Assembly: GCF_016808335.1 (NCBI RefSeq)
Contig: NC_053144.1
Span: 18,336,403 to 18,400,402 of the forward strand
Direction: 5' to 3'
Source of the DNA: Panicum virgatum
Lineage: Eukaryota > Streptophyta > Magnoliopsida > Poales > Poaceae
DNA: 64,000 nucleotides
Part shown: positions 23,234 to 34,053 of the stretch, one piece after another
Numbering within the stretch: the stretch's first letter is position 1
Layout: the number at the start of each line of letters is the position of its first letter
Notes under the pieces: model-generated
Databases searched by the model: none
What the model saw: the letters and a program-made list of their open reading frames with translations, nothing else
What the model was told of the DNA's origin: nothing
Made by a program: the position numbers and the translations under genes

Positions 23234-23423
23234 GGCCAACTCAACGTGTTGGCCCCTCTCACTTTTACTTTTTTTTTACTGGCCAACTCAACGTGTTGGC
23301 CTGTCTCATTTTTGCTTTTTTTTACTGGCCAACTCAATGTGTTGGCCTATCTCATTTTTTTACTGGCCAACTAAATGTGTTGGCCTATCTCATTTTTTTA
23401 CTGGCCAACTCAATGTGTTGGCC
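23234..23423. repeat. Five-copy hairpin array between pol and the PMD gene
   Basis: GGCCAAC, a 7-base loop, then GTTGGCC occurs five times, starting at 23234, 23281, 23327, 23365 and 23403 (steps 47, 46, 38, 38). Loop bases vary (TCAACGT, TCAATGT, TAAATGT), while all ten stem arms are identical. Copies are joined by T-rich linkers with CTCA(C/T)TTTT. The array sits between the end of the plus-strand PMD gene (about 23114) and the end of the minus-strand integrase (23461). It may act as a two-way terminator or mRNA 3' structure. Confidence 0.92.
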
Positions 23424-23460
23424 TTTTATAATGCAGCCAGATGGATCTCATCGGCTCTTG

Positions 23461-24816
23461 TTAGTCGCCTTCCCACATGCTCGGAAAATATTTCTTGAGG
23501 TGTTGGCCATTGACGGCTACAGGAAACTTGACACTATCTAATTCTTCAAGCATGTACGCATTTCCAGGCCGGACCTGATCAACTTTGTACGGTCCATGCC
23601 AAGTAGGAGACCACTTACCATACTTCGTGTCTTTAGTTCCCAATGGTAGCACTGCCTCCCAAACTAGGTCTCCAACCTGGAATTCTTTCGGCTTGACCTT
23701 TTTCTTGTATGTACGAGCAACTTTAGTCTTGTTTTCCTTGATCTTCTCGAGTGACCAAAGTCTTAGCTCTGTAAGATCCTCCACATTATCGCTCATCAAG
23801 GCTGCATACTCTTCAGCCGATAGATCATTCTGAAACTCAACACGCCTTGATCCGGCCGTGATCTCCCATGGCAACACAGCGTCTTGACCGTAGACCAGAT
23901 GGTATGGTGACGTCTTGATGGATCCGTGACACGAAATACGATATGCCCACAAAGCCTCTGACAACACCTCATGCCAGCGCCTAGGATATTCATCGATATT
24001 CCTTTTGATCAGCTTGATAAGGCTCTGGTTGGACGCTTCAGCCTGTCCATTAGCCTGGGCATAGTATGGGGATGATCTGATCAGCTTGAACCCCGTGTCA
24101 TCGGCAAACTTTCTAAATTCCTCCGATATAAAGACCGATCCTCCATCGGTCGTAATGGTCTGAGGAATCCCAAACCTATGAATGATGTGCTCTTTAACAA
24201 AACTGATCACATATTTCGATGCCACCGACCTCATGGGTACCGCCTCCACCCATTTTGTGAAATAATCCATGACAGCTAACACCCATTGGTGACCTTTGCT
24301 AGATGGCGGGTTAATCTGGCCAATCATATCTATGGCCCAACCCCTGAACGGCCATGGCTTAATGATAGGATTCATTACTGATGCCGGCACCATCTGAATC
24401 TTGCTGAATCTCTGACATGCCTGACATCCCTTGTAATATTTAAAGCAATCCTCAAGCATGGTAGGCCAGTAATATCCCGATCGTCTAATCAGCCATTTCA
24501 TCTTATGAGCCGATTGATGCGTACCGCAGGCTCCTTCATGAACCTCATGCAAGAGCCGATTTAACTCCGAAGGCCCCAAACATTTAAGCAGCAGTCCTTC
24601 CAAAGTCCTGTAGAACATGTCGTCCCCTATCAGAACATACTTCATAGCTTTGAGTCTTATCCTTATGGGTGCCCCCCGAGCCGAATCCTTCAAATAATTG
24701 AAGATATTGGCTCTCCAGTCTCCAGGTTCTAGAAACTGAACCTCTACATCGACCCCATCGGCTGTTTCCTTGTATCCGGAAGCCATCTGTGCCAAGTCAT
24801 TGGCTTCACTGTTCAA
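23461..24816 (-). CDS. Element 2 integrase
   Basis: Open for 451 codons and the best preserved enzyme in the window. The zinc finger has HEVHEGACGTH with CQACQRF (HHCC present). The DDE triad is in WAIDMIGQ, TTDGGSVF and NGQAEASN. The C-terminal region has FQVGDLVWEAVLPL and WHGPYKV and ends HLKKYFPSMWEGD. It would catalyse cDNA insertion. Its N-terminus is fused in frame to RNase H across TAG 24829-24831, so normal expression from the polyprotein is blocked unless that stop is read through. The hairpin array follows directly. Confidence 0.88.
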   Translation of the reverse strand: MNSEANDLAQMASGYKETADGVDVEVQFLEPGDWRANIFNYLKDSARGAPIRIRLKAMKYVLIGDDMFYRTLEGLLLKCLGPSELNRLLHEVHEGACGTHQSAHKMKWLIRRSGYYWPTMLEDCFKYYKGCQACQRFSKIQMVPASVMNPIIKPWPFRGWAIDMIGQINPPSSKGHQWVLAVMDYFTKWVEAVPMRSVASKYVISFVKEHIIHRFGIPQTITTDGGSVFISEEFRKFADDTGFKLIRSSPYYAQANGQAEASNQSLIKLIKRNIDEYPRRWHEVLSEALWAYRISCHGSIKTSPYHLVYGQDAVLPWEITAGSRRVEFQNDLSAEEYAALMSDNVEDLTELRLWSLEKIKENKTKVARTYKKKVKPKEFQVGDLVWEAVLPLGTKDTKYGKWSPTWHGPYKVDQVRPGNAYMLEELDSVKFPVAVNGQHLKKYFPSMWEGD

Positions 24817-24828
24817 AGTCCTTCGTAT

Positions 24829-26755
24829 CTAGTGGAAATTAATGTACCTGAATTGTGACATCAACTCACGGCACTGCATCCATATCGGAAAAAGAAGCTC
24901 GCTCTCACATTTATATTCTTCCGTGAGCTGAGAAATCACCAGTTTCGAATCCCCAAATATTTCCACTGCTTCTGCACCAGCTTCCAGGAGTAATTCCATC
25001 CCTTTGCGAACAACCTCATACTCTACTAAATTATTGGTGCATGGAGTAGCCATCCTGATGGAAAAAGAATAAGTCGCCCCACGAGGCGATACCAAAAGAA
25101 TTCCTACGCCGCACCCATCATCACAAGCCGATCCGTCGAAAAACATGGCCCAGACACGTACAAAAAGTGCAGATACATCAGTGTTGACCCTGTCTGCAAT
25201 GAGATCCGCCAGTGCCTGTCCCTTGACTGCCTTTGCAGGTTGATATCGGACATCGAATTCTGACAACGCAAACATGCATTTTCCTAGTCGGCCTTTTAGA
25301 ATAGGAGCCGACAACATATGCTTGATGACATCCGATTTACATATGACGATCGTTTCCGCCGAGAGCAAAATATGCCGAAGCTTTGTACATGTAAAGAATA
25401 AACAAAGGCAAAGCTTTTCAATCTCAGGATACCTGGTCTCGGCGTCCAACATGCGCCTGCTGAGGTAGAAGACAACCCTCTCCTGATCGTCATGTTTCTG
25501 AATCAGAACCGAGGCGATGGAAGTGTCACCCACGGACAGGTACACGTAGAAAGGCCTGTCCTGTTGAGGCGGAACCAATACTGGAGGCTTCGACAAATAT
25601 TCCTTAATTTCATCAAGAGCCTGCTGCTGTTCTACCCCCCAGTGAAACTCATCCTCGGACTTGATCTTCACCAGACCCATGAACGGATCGATACGCCTAG
25701 ACAGATTGGAGATAAATCATCTGACAAAGTTGATTTTGCCAATGAGCTTCTGTAACTCCTTCTTCGTAGTAGGTGGCTTCATTGCCTTTACCGCTTCTTG
25801 ACTCTTCAAGCTGATCTCGATTCCTCGCTCATGTACCAGGAATCCTAAGAACTGACCGGCCGATACGCCAAAGGCACATTTCTTCGGGTTCATTTTGAGC
25901 CCAAACATCCGAGTCCGCTCCAAAACCTTACGCAAATCTTCCAGATGCCTCGCAGCCGATGTGGACTTGACCACGACATCATCAATGTAGATTTCTACCA
26001 GCTTGCCGATGAGATCATGAAAAATGTAATTCATGGCGCGTTGATACGTTGCACCGGCATTTTTTCAATCCAAAGGTCATAACCAAGTACTCGAACAAGC
26101 CGACCGCGCCTGGTACTCTGAACGCGGTCTTGCTTATATCCTCTAGGACCATGAATATCTGGTTGTAGCCGGCGTTACCATCCATAAAGCTCAGCATTTT
26201 GTGACCGGCAGCGGCGTTGATCAACGTTTCTGCCACGGGCATCGGATATTCGTCCTTTGGCGTCGCTCTGTTGAGGTCTCTGAAATCCACGCAGACTCTC
26301 GAATGGCTATCCTTCTTCTGTACAGGGACCACACTGGAGATCCATTCTGCATACCTACATGGCCTGATAAACCCTACGTCCAACATCTTTTGCACCTCTT
26401 TCTTGACCTCCTCCAGGACTTCAGCCTTCATCTGCCTTGCTCGTTGTTGAAACGGCCGAAATCCTTTCTTAAGCGGGAGCCGATGTTCGACGATGCTTCT
26501 ATCCAGACCAGGCATTTCAGTATAATCCCACGTGAAAGAATCCCGGTATTCCCTCAACAGTGCTATCATCGGCTCACGCAGGCTCGGGTCCAGCTTCTTG
26601 CTGATAAATGTCGGTCGCGGCTTATCCCCGGGACCGATATCAACTTCCTCCAAATTGTCAGCTGATGTAAACCCGTACCCCAACTTGCCGTCGCCTGTAA
26701 AATCGACTGTGGACGCAGGCGACTCGTCATCATCTGCCATGTCGACAGCAAACAC
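24829..26755 (-). pseudogene. Element 2 reverse transcriptase and two RNase H domains
   Basis: RT starts near 26500 (RPTFISKKLDPSLREP) with VCVDFRDLNRATPKDEYPMP. A frameshift at about 26060 falls just before the catalytic region; the frame resumes at 26034 with EIYIDDVVVKS. TGA near 25719-25721 follows FVR. Then 25680-24829 encodes the connection RNase H (PFYVYLSVGDTSIASVL) and a second RNase H with FFDGSACDDG, NLVEYEVVRKGM and FGDSKLVISQL, so its acidic residues are kept. It ends at TAG 24831-24829, in frame with the integrase. The two RNase H domains place it in the Tat lineage. Confidence 0.85.
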
Positions 26756-26759
26756 TGGG

Positions 26760-26984
26760 GAGATGACAAAAGAAAATTTTCGGCCGACCGCACGGGCCGG
26801 CCGTCTCTATATTACCCCTCGAAACTGAATGCTCATTAACTAACTAACTAACTGCCAGGGCAGGCTAAAGTCTATCCGCAATGTAACAGTTTCGACTCTA
26901 AACAAGAATTGTCTATTTTTTGGGGCCGGTCGTTGGGACCGGCCTCTCTAAACCTGCTAGGCTCCGTAGTGTGCCAGGATGTAT
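26760..26984 (-). other. Linker between protease and RT of element 2
   Basis: Short degenerate linker without a recognisable domain. It contains an ACTAACTAACTAACT run (about 26837-26851). Confidence 0.4.
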
Positions 26985-28573
26985 TTATTCTGTGAGGCCA
27001 GTGGATAAGACCAGCCTCAATCCGTTTTTTGTCGCTTTGATCCGATCACAGTCTTCCAGCGCGATCCCTGAGATCGGATCTTGCCCTTCTGCGTCCCAGG
27101 TGTTCATGTCTGCGAGCGAAAACTCACTGGAGTCATCTGCACGGACCACCTCCACTTCATCGCCATCCCATTGGACCAAATACTGGTGCATCGTGGAAGG
27201 AACACAACAATTGGCGTGAATCCAATCCCTCCCAAGCAGCACTGTGTACGTACTCTTACTGTTGACGATGAAGAACGATGTTGGGATGGTCTTGCGGCCA
27301 ACTGTCAACTCCACATTGAGGACGCCCTGTGCCTCCGACGGCTGGCCATTGAAGTCATTGAGTATCACGTTAGTCTTGATAAGATCAGCAGCAGAACGAC
27401 CCAATCGACGCAGTACTGAGTACGGCATTAGATTGATCGCGGCGCCAGTGTCGACCAACATCCTGTTCACAGGCTTGCCGTCGATGAGGCCCTTGAGATA
27501 TAAACCCTTCGGGTGCTTGTAGCACTTCTCCTTGGGCTTCTTGAAGATGATCGGCTGTGGGCCAAGATCCAGCTGCGCGACAGCCAATTCCTCCGGTTGG
27601 GCACCCGAAACTCTGACTGGAGCACGAACACCATATTCACATCAGCTGATGGCTTTTCATCGGCTCTTGGCTGCTTGGGGCGCCACTCCCTCCTTGGAGG
27701 GTGCCTGACTTGCTCCGCAAGATCCGAACGCGCTTTCCGCAGCACATCGAGGTACCTTGCTTCTGCCTCCTCGAGATTGCGTAAGCGCTGCACTCTGCGC
27801 TTCTATGAGCGGCTGAGCCCGTCAGGACACCATCGTGGGCGATGATAGTTATCTTCCCCTTCTAGCTCAAGATCATCCCTGGATGGCCGCTCAATATGGT
27901 CGTCGTGACGTGCTTTAGGCACCAAGCGCTGGAACACCGACGTCTCGCCTGGCTGGCGTCCTCGAGGCATGCACTCTAAGCAATCATCGATAGTAGGCAA
28001 TTGGCTCATGCCGGAATTCCAACAGTACCTGAAGAACGGGCAATGCCAGTGGTCGCGTATAGCCTGGCGCCTCCCCAGCGTCCTCCCTGTGCGGTGCTCA
28101 TACTCCTCCCCTTCCGATTCATATCGGCGGCACAACTTGTACTGATACTGGTATTTTTCCAGAAGCCGATTGGAAGCTGGGAGTTGATTACGGATGTGAC
28201 GCACTTGTTCTTCAGTAACATGTTGCTGCTCCGGCTCATCTTCATCCTAGGGCCGTTTGCCAGAAGCGGCCTCTTTTCTCTGCTCGTCACGGTGGTGCAT
28301 GGGTCCCGCCATGTTAATCTGGAACGCCAAGTTCTGGCCCTTAGGTCTAAAATCCGACAGCTCCACCACGTTAGCTTGTGGGAATGGTTGACTGTCCACC
28401 TTCATCGTGTGTTGGGCCAGAATTAATCGGCCTTGCTCGATAGCCGATTGGATCTGCCGACGCAGCTCCTTGCAGTCATTCGTGGCATGGGTGAACGAGT
28501 GGTGCCACTTGCAGTACAGCCTCCCCTGCAGCTCTTGCGTCGTTGGCAGCTTGTGATTCTCTGGGAGCTTCAA
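26985..28573 (-). pseudogene. Element 2 gag C-terminus and protease
   Basis: After TAG 28576-28574 the frame continues with a zinc-knuckle-like segment (YCKWHHSFTHATNDC, about 28515-28470), TAG near 28247, an Arg-rich linker, and TAG 27805-27803. A frameshift near 27600 leads to the protease frame. The protease runs from 27587 to the stop at 26985, with active site MLVDTGAAINLMP (about 27460) and LLGRDWIHAN. Several stops sit where related proteins have Gln. Confidence 0.8.
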
Positions 28574-30121
28574 CTACTTTTCCTTGAGCAGTAAGTCGAA
28601 TATCTGCTCTGCCTTGGCCACGTCAAAATCAAAGCCCTTCACAAGCCTCTTCTGTTTGACCCACTTGCACGGGACGGGGTTTGCCCCCCGGGTCCACTCT
28701 GCCACAGCCACTTCTTGTTCCCCGCTAGAATCATCAGAATCATCTGCTTGGGCCATATTCACATGGCGCTTGAATTTTTCCTGGTACAGCTCAGGGTGAT
28801 AGTGTTCATACGTCGTGAGCTTCTGTACCATGTGCGCCAGAGAGGTGAATTCCAACTGAAAAGCCAGATCCTTGATCGGCTTAGTGAGCCCCAGAACTGC
28901 CAAATTGACTGCCTCCTTTTCTGTGATGCGCGATGAGTAGCATCGATTCTTAACCTCTCTGAAGCACTGCACGTACTCCGACACACTTTCCCCTCGCTTC
29001 TGTTTGACTTGGGCGAGGTCAGCAATCCCGGCTTCAGCAGCCTCTGAGTGATACTGGGTGTGGAACTGATCTTCCAGCTGTCTCCAAGTGCGGATCGAAT
29101 CTGGGGCCAATGATGTGTACCATCCAAAGGCTGGGCCCGTGAGAGACTGACAGAAGAACCGGACCCTTAGAGGATCCGATACCGAAATCATCCCGAGCTG
29201 AGTTAGGTATCGGCTCACATGCTCGATGGAGCTGGCCCCTTCTGACCCGCTGAACTTGATGAACTCCGGGAGCCGATACTTGGGTGGTAACGGGATCAAG
29301 TCGTATTCGCTTGGGTACGATTTGGAATAGCTGATCGCCTTTTTCTTGGGCAGAATGCCAAACTGATCCCTTAGTATTACGCTGATCTGATTCACACTAA
29401 GAACTCCTGGGGCCGAGGGCTCAGCACTCGGCCCGGTAGCGTACTTCGCTAGCCATGCCTGTTTCTCCGCATCTGCCCCTGAAGCTCCTGTCCCCACCAG
29501 ATGTCCCGCGCGCGTTGGACTGATGCTGTCAGGTATGTACGCGCACATGTAGCCGTGCGGGATCTCCTTAGGCGGCTCGTTCAGGAACTGGCCCTCCCCG
29601 GGATCACCGCCGATCTTGTAGACGACGTAGATCGGCGAAGCCTGCGGACCTGGATTTGTGAGTGAATACGATATTGGCGGCCTAGACTGAAGTGAGTCCT
29701 CTCCCCTGTGACTCCCCAGGATTGGTCCTGATGAGGAGTACTGGTTCTTGATCACCTCCTGGACGACATGATGTGCCACACGCTCGAGCTCATTCACCAG
29801 GCTTTCTGAGTGCCGATGAAGCGTGTGAGCCACCATGTAGTTCATCTCCTGGCGCAGGGCTCTAGTGCGCTCCTCTGATGGTACGGACAAGTCAACGTTG
29901 TCGAGAGCGCCTTCGGGTGAGAACCCCTTCCACCTGATGCCGTGGTTGCGGGTCCTCTCGAAAGAGCCGATGAGATCGGCTTCGAACTGAGCTTTGACCT
30001 CATCATATTTCTGCTTGTGCTCGGGGGTCAGCTCTTCATACGTGACAGGGCTGGTGATCGGCGCTTGGCTCTGAGGTTCGGTCATTCCGGCGGTGGACGT
30101 TGTTGCTGATGAGGGTCCCAT
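28574..30121 (-). CDS. Element 2 gag (capsid) protein
   Basis: Chosen start is ATG 30121-30119 ([16 protein letters not shown]), the first internal start after the LTR and PBS. The open frame begins upstream in the LTR (30283) with residues that are an LTR artefact. The core retrotransposon gag region lies around [18 protein letters not shown] (about 29260), with [20 protein letters not shown] and [16 protein letters not shown] following. A CCHC-like knuckle lies beyond TAG 28576-28574, where Gln is expected. Capsid assembly and RNA packaging role by family. Confidence 0.85.
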   Translation of the reverse strand: MGPSSATTSTAGMTEPQSQAPITSPVTYEELTPEHKQKYDEVKAQFEADLIGSFERTRNHGIRWKGFSPEGALDNVDLSVPSEERTRALRQEMNYMVAHTLHRHSESLVNELERVAHHVVQEVIKNQYSSSGPILGSHRGEDSLQSRPPISYSLTNPGPQASPIYVVYKIGGDPGEGQFLNEPPKEIPHGYMCAYIPDSISPTRAGHLVGTGASGADAEKQAWLAKYATGPSAEPSAPGVLSVNQISVILRDQFGILPKKKAISYSKSYPSEYDLIPLPPKYRLPEFIKFSGSEGASSIEHVSRYLTQLGMISVSDPLRVRFFCQSLTGPAFGWYTSLAPDSIRTWRQLEDQFHTQYHSEAAEAGIADLAQVKQKRGESVSEYVQCFREVKNRCYSSRITEKEAVNLAVLGLTKPIKDLAFQLEFTSLAHMVQKLTTYEHYHPELYQEKFKRHVNMAQADDSDDSSGEQEVAVAEWTRGANPVPCKWVKQKRLVKGFDFDVAKAEQIFDLLLKEK

Positions 30122-30137
30122 CGGGTGTGCCAGAATG

Positions 30138-31355
30138 TGTTGTCGGTCAAAACCCACTGGCGAGTAGCGACAGGCAACACGAAGAGCCGGGAGGTTGCCG
30201 GGGCGCTGGCAGGCACTGCTCCCTCGGTCAACGGCCCGCAATCTGGCACACACCTTTGCTTCCGGAGATGCAGGGCGTGCCACCTGATCTATACCCGATC
30301 AGGAGGGTGCGAACATGCCTTTGACGATTTGCCTACAAGCACATACACGTGTAAACATTAGTCTGAGCCGTGGTCGGCTCTCCGGGACGACTCTTGCATC
30401 GGCTTTAAAGAGCCGATCGAGTCCCGGTGTCAGATTGGATCTGCATATCCAGATGGTAATGGATAAAGCAAATAACTGCAAAAACTGCTTCAATTAAATC
30501 TAGCTAATCTAATCCACGACGGTAAAAGCTTCACTGCTAGATCGGAATATCCTACACATAGTTAGGCATAACGAGCGTAAAAGATAACCAAACCTTGACC
30601 AGAAAAGAGGCCTAAGAACAAGCGAAAACCGATTCCCGGATCAATCCCTATTAAGATCAAGGCTAAGCATCTAATACGTCGCTGGATCGTCCAACCCGTT
30701 TGCAAGGCCTAACCTAGCAGATATTAAGCTGATTCTTAAGTATAAGAACAAACCATAACAGATTAGATCTACTTGATAAAAAAGAAGCAGGGTGTTATCT
30801 CTACGCGACTAATTCCTATGCAACGAGAATTAGTATAAGATTAAAACATGATCACGCAGAGATAACATGATATTCGTAGATGATAAACAACAAAAGGACG
30901 ATAGATCTACTAAAAATCATGCTACGAAGATCAGGATAACTAGCACTACTCGCCATCAAAAATGCTTCAGTACGAGTAATACCAAGGTAAAAGCAAGAAC
31001 AACGCTGTCCTGATCGCAAGAAGTGATCAGGGCAGCATGGCGCTTACTTGGATGAAACCCTAGAATTAGGGGTGGCGGTGCGCCGAGAGTTGTTGTTTGC
31101 GAAACGTGATGACGTTCTCCTTTGACAAATGTCATAGAGTACATATTTATAGTCCGGAGACTTGGACAACAATCTAAACTAACGTGTCCATATCGGACTC
31201 TATCTCTAACTCAAACTGAACTAAATCTAAAGATACATGGCCCACATGGCCCAAACGCTCACGCAGGAGCCGATTCGTAAGCCTCCTTTAATTTCTTCAT
31301 TAAGCCCAACTCACTCGCGGCCCATTAATTAACCTGTTAATTTATGGCGATAAAA
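30138..31355 (-). repeat. Element 2 5' LTR (right copy, 1218 bp)
   Basis: Left edge TGTTGTCGG at 30138; right edge GCGATAAAA, where the other copy has GCGATAACA. Minus-strand TATA box TATAAATAT at 31151-31143. This copy drives gag-pol. The primer site should lie at 30137-30120 (minus-strand TTCTGGCACACCCGATGG); tRNA not assigned. Confidence 0.93.
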
Positions 31356-32367
31356 AAAGGTTAATCAGTGCCTTCGCCACCTCAACCCGACGGCCGGAAC
31401 CAAAAAGCATGGTCCCGTACTCATCGCTAAGATCATAAAGGGATCTAAAAAGCCTCCCTTCGGGAACTACAATCTCCCCGCCCACTGTCCCCATGAGCAC
31501 TTCCATAAATGAGGGCGTACCACTATCTCCCGAAGAAACCTCCTCGTCCCACGCCTTCCTCTTAGCGCTCTCGGCCCTCGCAACCGAAGCCTTCGAGCTC
31601 GAAGGTTTCCTCCCCCTTCCGCGACCCCGACCACCACCCCCGCCACCTTCGCCAGAAGTCCCCACCTACTCTTTTTTAGCCTTGCCCTTGGACTTCTTCG
31701 ACGCCACCTCGGAGCCAACATTGTCCGGAGGCGTCATCCTCGGAACCGCACCCGCAGGCACCGGCCGAAGGCCGTACTCCATGCCCATCTCTGCCAAACA
31801 TCTATTCAAATGAAGGTTCCTCTTGCAAACCTCGACCAAGAAAAGATATTCCTTCCTGTTCCAAGGCCCCAAGATGTTCGAGGCCTCCCGCTCCATCTCG
31901 GAAACAATCACCTCATCGCTCGAACCTTCGGGCCTCCGAAGCTCAAAAACTGGAGAGGTCAAGTCATACTCCATCCCAGCAAAACGCTTTCGCTCGAACC
32001 CTCGAGGAGCCCAACCAGCGGACAAAGGCCAAATCCCCGCGGCCAAAAACTCTTCCACCACATCTCTACCGCCGCAAACCTGGCAAGCTGTCATGAAGGC
32101 TTCCACACACGGCTTAAAGCCCGGCGCACGCTTGTTGTACGCAAGTTGATAAGTGTGATCGAACGCCTCGATATCCGAAGCTAACAAAAACCTCTCCTCG
32201 CTCGAGCCCTCGGGATCCGGAAAATCGATCTTGGCATAAAACCAGTACCCAGCTAATTCCCCTCCCATTTGTTTTTCTGGGCTGCGGCAAGCACAACCTT
32301 CGTCAAGCCTGCCTTCTTGTTGGACTTGTTAGGGACGAAGGTGCAACACTCATTCTGCACCTCACTC

Positions 32368-32398
<31 letters not shown>

Positions 32399-32775
32399 CA
32401 AAAACCTTCCGAGGCTGACAGTGCAACTGAAAGAGCCTGCAAAAAGGCATCAACGGACACCCCACCTCCGAACGTCCTCGCAACCCACAAAAATTTGGAC
32501 AATGCTGCTATCCCGTTCGGGGTAAAATGATGAAGCTTCACATTGAATGGCTCTAGCAGCTTCGGAACTACTGGATCCATCGGAATGCGAAACCCAGCGG
32601 TAAAAAAATCTTTAAACACCACCACCTCTCCAGACCGAGGCACCGGGAAAACCTCCACGCCAGGAGGGCGACACACACCTTCAGGAAAATATCCTTTTGA
32701 AATATAGAAATCTATTGTACTCTGAGAGATGACAGTTGGCTCCAAGAGCAAAGTCTTACGCTTCTCAGGAGCCAT
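31356..32775 (-). pseudogene. Element 1 antisense gene, 5' part (PF04195-like domain)
   Basis: Starts at ATG 32775 on the minus strand (MAPEKRKTLLLEP). The segment around LHHFTPNGIAALSKF (about 32520-32560) matches the 'putative gypsy type transposon' class (PF04195-like, by recognition). A frameshift near 32440 precedes an acidic poly-Asp run encoded by an ATC microsatellite (about 32370-32397). Another frameshift near 32260 leads to the segment MGGELAGYWFYAKIDFPD to KSKGKAKKE (32268-31666). A TAG follows, then a Gly/Arg-rich region to 31356, where element 2 interrupts the frame. The frame resumes beyond 16208 once element 2 and one AAAGG are disregarded. Role unknown; coding traces in the opposite strand to pol indicate a once-functional gene. 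Confidence 0.78.
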
Positions 32776-33145
32776 TAGGTCAGAAACAATCGCTAAAACC
32801 CCTGAAAGACTGCCGCTGGCCTGTTCTTGTTGGGCTGGCGGACGCGAGGCTCGGACCCTTCGGGGTGTTCAACGGGATCAGAGTCTGCATGGAGAACCAC
32901 CCTCTTAATGAATGCCAAATCTACATAAAAGCGAAGAAAGGCAAATTAGAAAAAAGGGTTCATTCGAACATTCGATTAACCTCGCTGTTTGCCTAGTGCG
33001 AGCCATGAACCGCTAATCTACTTACACCGAGAAAAACGAGCAGCTTGATCTCGCACGAAGTGGAACCTTCGGAAGAAGCGCTTTATAGGAAAAAGCGTCG
33101 AAGGTAAGCAAAGCTCAAGGGCACAAGTTTTACCCCCCCCGCGCG

Positions 33146-33153
33146 CTTATATA
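33146..33153 (-). promoter_or_regulatory. TATA box of the element 1 antisense gene
   Basis: TATATAAG on the minus strand inside CGCCTATATAAGCGCG, about 370 bases upstream of the antisense ATG (32775). Together with the introns it suggests a dedicated promoter rather than LTR readthrough. Position fit is seen; use is inferred. Confidence 0.55.
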
Positions 33154-33367
33154 GGCGAGGGAAAGCAATAGTGCTAATGGTAAAATTGAGGAGTCGGCCG
33201 CCCAAGCGACGTAATCGGAGCCTGACACGTACACAACCAAAACCGACCGTTGCAGCCAATGGTTCGGGAGACATTTTTCCTCGGGAGCTTCCCGAAGGTT
33301 ATGCACAATCCTCTTCATTAACGCGGGTTCGGACCGTCGGCTTCGGACCTCGCCCTCGAGAGGCTAA

Positions 33368-34022
33368 TGTTGGGGTTTGGACCTTCGGGAATGCGCCCGG
33401 AGGTTAATCCCAGCCTCGAAAACATCTCCTAACCTATGTGCAGGGCCCCGGTGTTGGGTAACAAGAGCGCCCGAAGGGTGCTCGGTGCCAACCAAGACAC
33501 CAAGGACCGGGAAGCCCACCTTCGGGACCGAAGGTGAGGGCCGATCACTCAGGAGCACAAGCTTGAAGACCACAACCTGCGAAGCATCAAGGGGTTCACC
33601 TTCGGGAGGCCGAAGGTGACGATTGATCGCTCAGGAGCACAAGCCTGAAGGCCAGAACCTGTGGAGGCTCTCGAGACCCGAAGGATATTGAGTGCGGAAT
33701 GCAACCCAGACGAAGGTCTTCAGAACCTTCGTCGGGAGTAGGCCTGCGTGTGAAACGTGAATACGTGAGAATGTCGAATTTGTGCACCTCTCACCGTGTA
33801 ATTTTACCCTAAAACCATATGTAAGTGAGCTGTAAATGAGTTGGAGAAGGGCAATTCGGGGATGTCTGGCCGAGGGCTAGGGGTATAAATAGCCCCCCAT
33901 TGCCACAGTATAAAGGGTTGAATTTTCTGGTTATTACTGGAGAATTAAGTGCCTACTTTCATTGTCATTTTCATACTGTTCATGCTCCCTGTTTGGACAT
34001 CTAAGAAGCAAAGATCCCAACA
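33368..34022 (+). repeat. Element 1 3' LTR (655 bp)
   Basis: TGTTGGGG to CCCAACA, with TATAAATAG at 33884-33892. Same sequence as 6498-7233 apart from scattered substitutions and one fewer 82-bp unit. Followed by the TSD TGTGT. Confidence 0.95.
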
Positions 34023-34053
34023 TGTGTAATCTAAAAAAATTAGTAAGACAATT
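34023..34053 (+). mobile_element. SINE-like retroelement, tail and 3' target duplication
   Basis: Bases 34023-34027 are the TGTGT duplication made by element 1. They are followed by AATCT, an A-run, and the 13-base duplication at 34041-34053. Removing element 1 and one TGTGT restores a continuous SINE-like unit of about 150 bp. Confidence 0.6.

Larger units (their letters stand above)
16209..31355 (-). mobile_element. Element 2: Tat-like Ty3/gypsy element with antisense PMD gene, nested in element 1
   Basis: LTRs at 16209-17420 and 30138-31355 with a perfect TSD AAAGG (16204-16208 and 31356-31360). The pol genes read on the minus strand, so the 5' LTR is the right copy. Order in element sense: LTR, gag, protease, RT with two RNase H domains, integrase, hairpin array, antisense PMD gene, antisense acidic ORF, LTR. 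By eye the first 368 bp of the two LTRs differ by 11 substitutions and one single-base indel. The words GCCGAT and ATCGGC recur throughout. It landed inside the antisense gene of element 1 and contains a solo LTR. Confidence 0.92.
6498..34022 (+). mobile_element. Element 1: Tat-lineage Ty3/gypsy LTR retrotransposon, host of nested element 2
   Basis: Plus-orientation element bounded by LTRs 6498-7233 and 33368-34022 and flanked by a perfect 5-bp TSD, TGTGT (6493-6497 and 34023-34027). Without nested element 2 (16209-31355 plus one AAAGG) it is about 12.4 kb. Order: 5' LTR, gag, protease, RT, two RNase H domains, integrase, 83-bp tandem repeats, polypurine-like motif cluster, antisense PF04195-type gene, 3' LTR. 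Two RNase H domains and a long antisense ORF are traits of the Tat (Grande/Retand-type) lineage. The words CCTTCG and CGAAGG recur throughout. All its genes carry stops or frameshifts. Confidence 0.92.

Noticed and set aside
30122..30283. Upstream extension of element 2 gag ([10 protein letters not shown]...)
   Set aside because: These codons lie in the LTR and PBS and the same peptide is read from the other LTR into unrelated DNA; the first internal ATG at 30121 is preferred.
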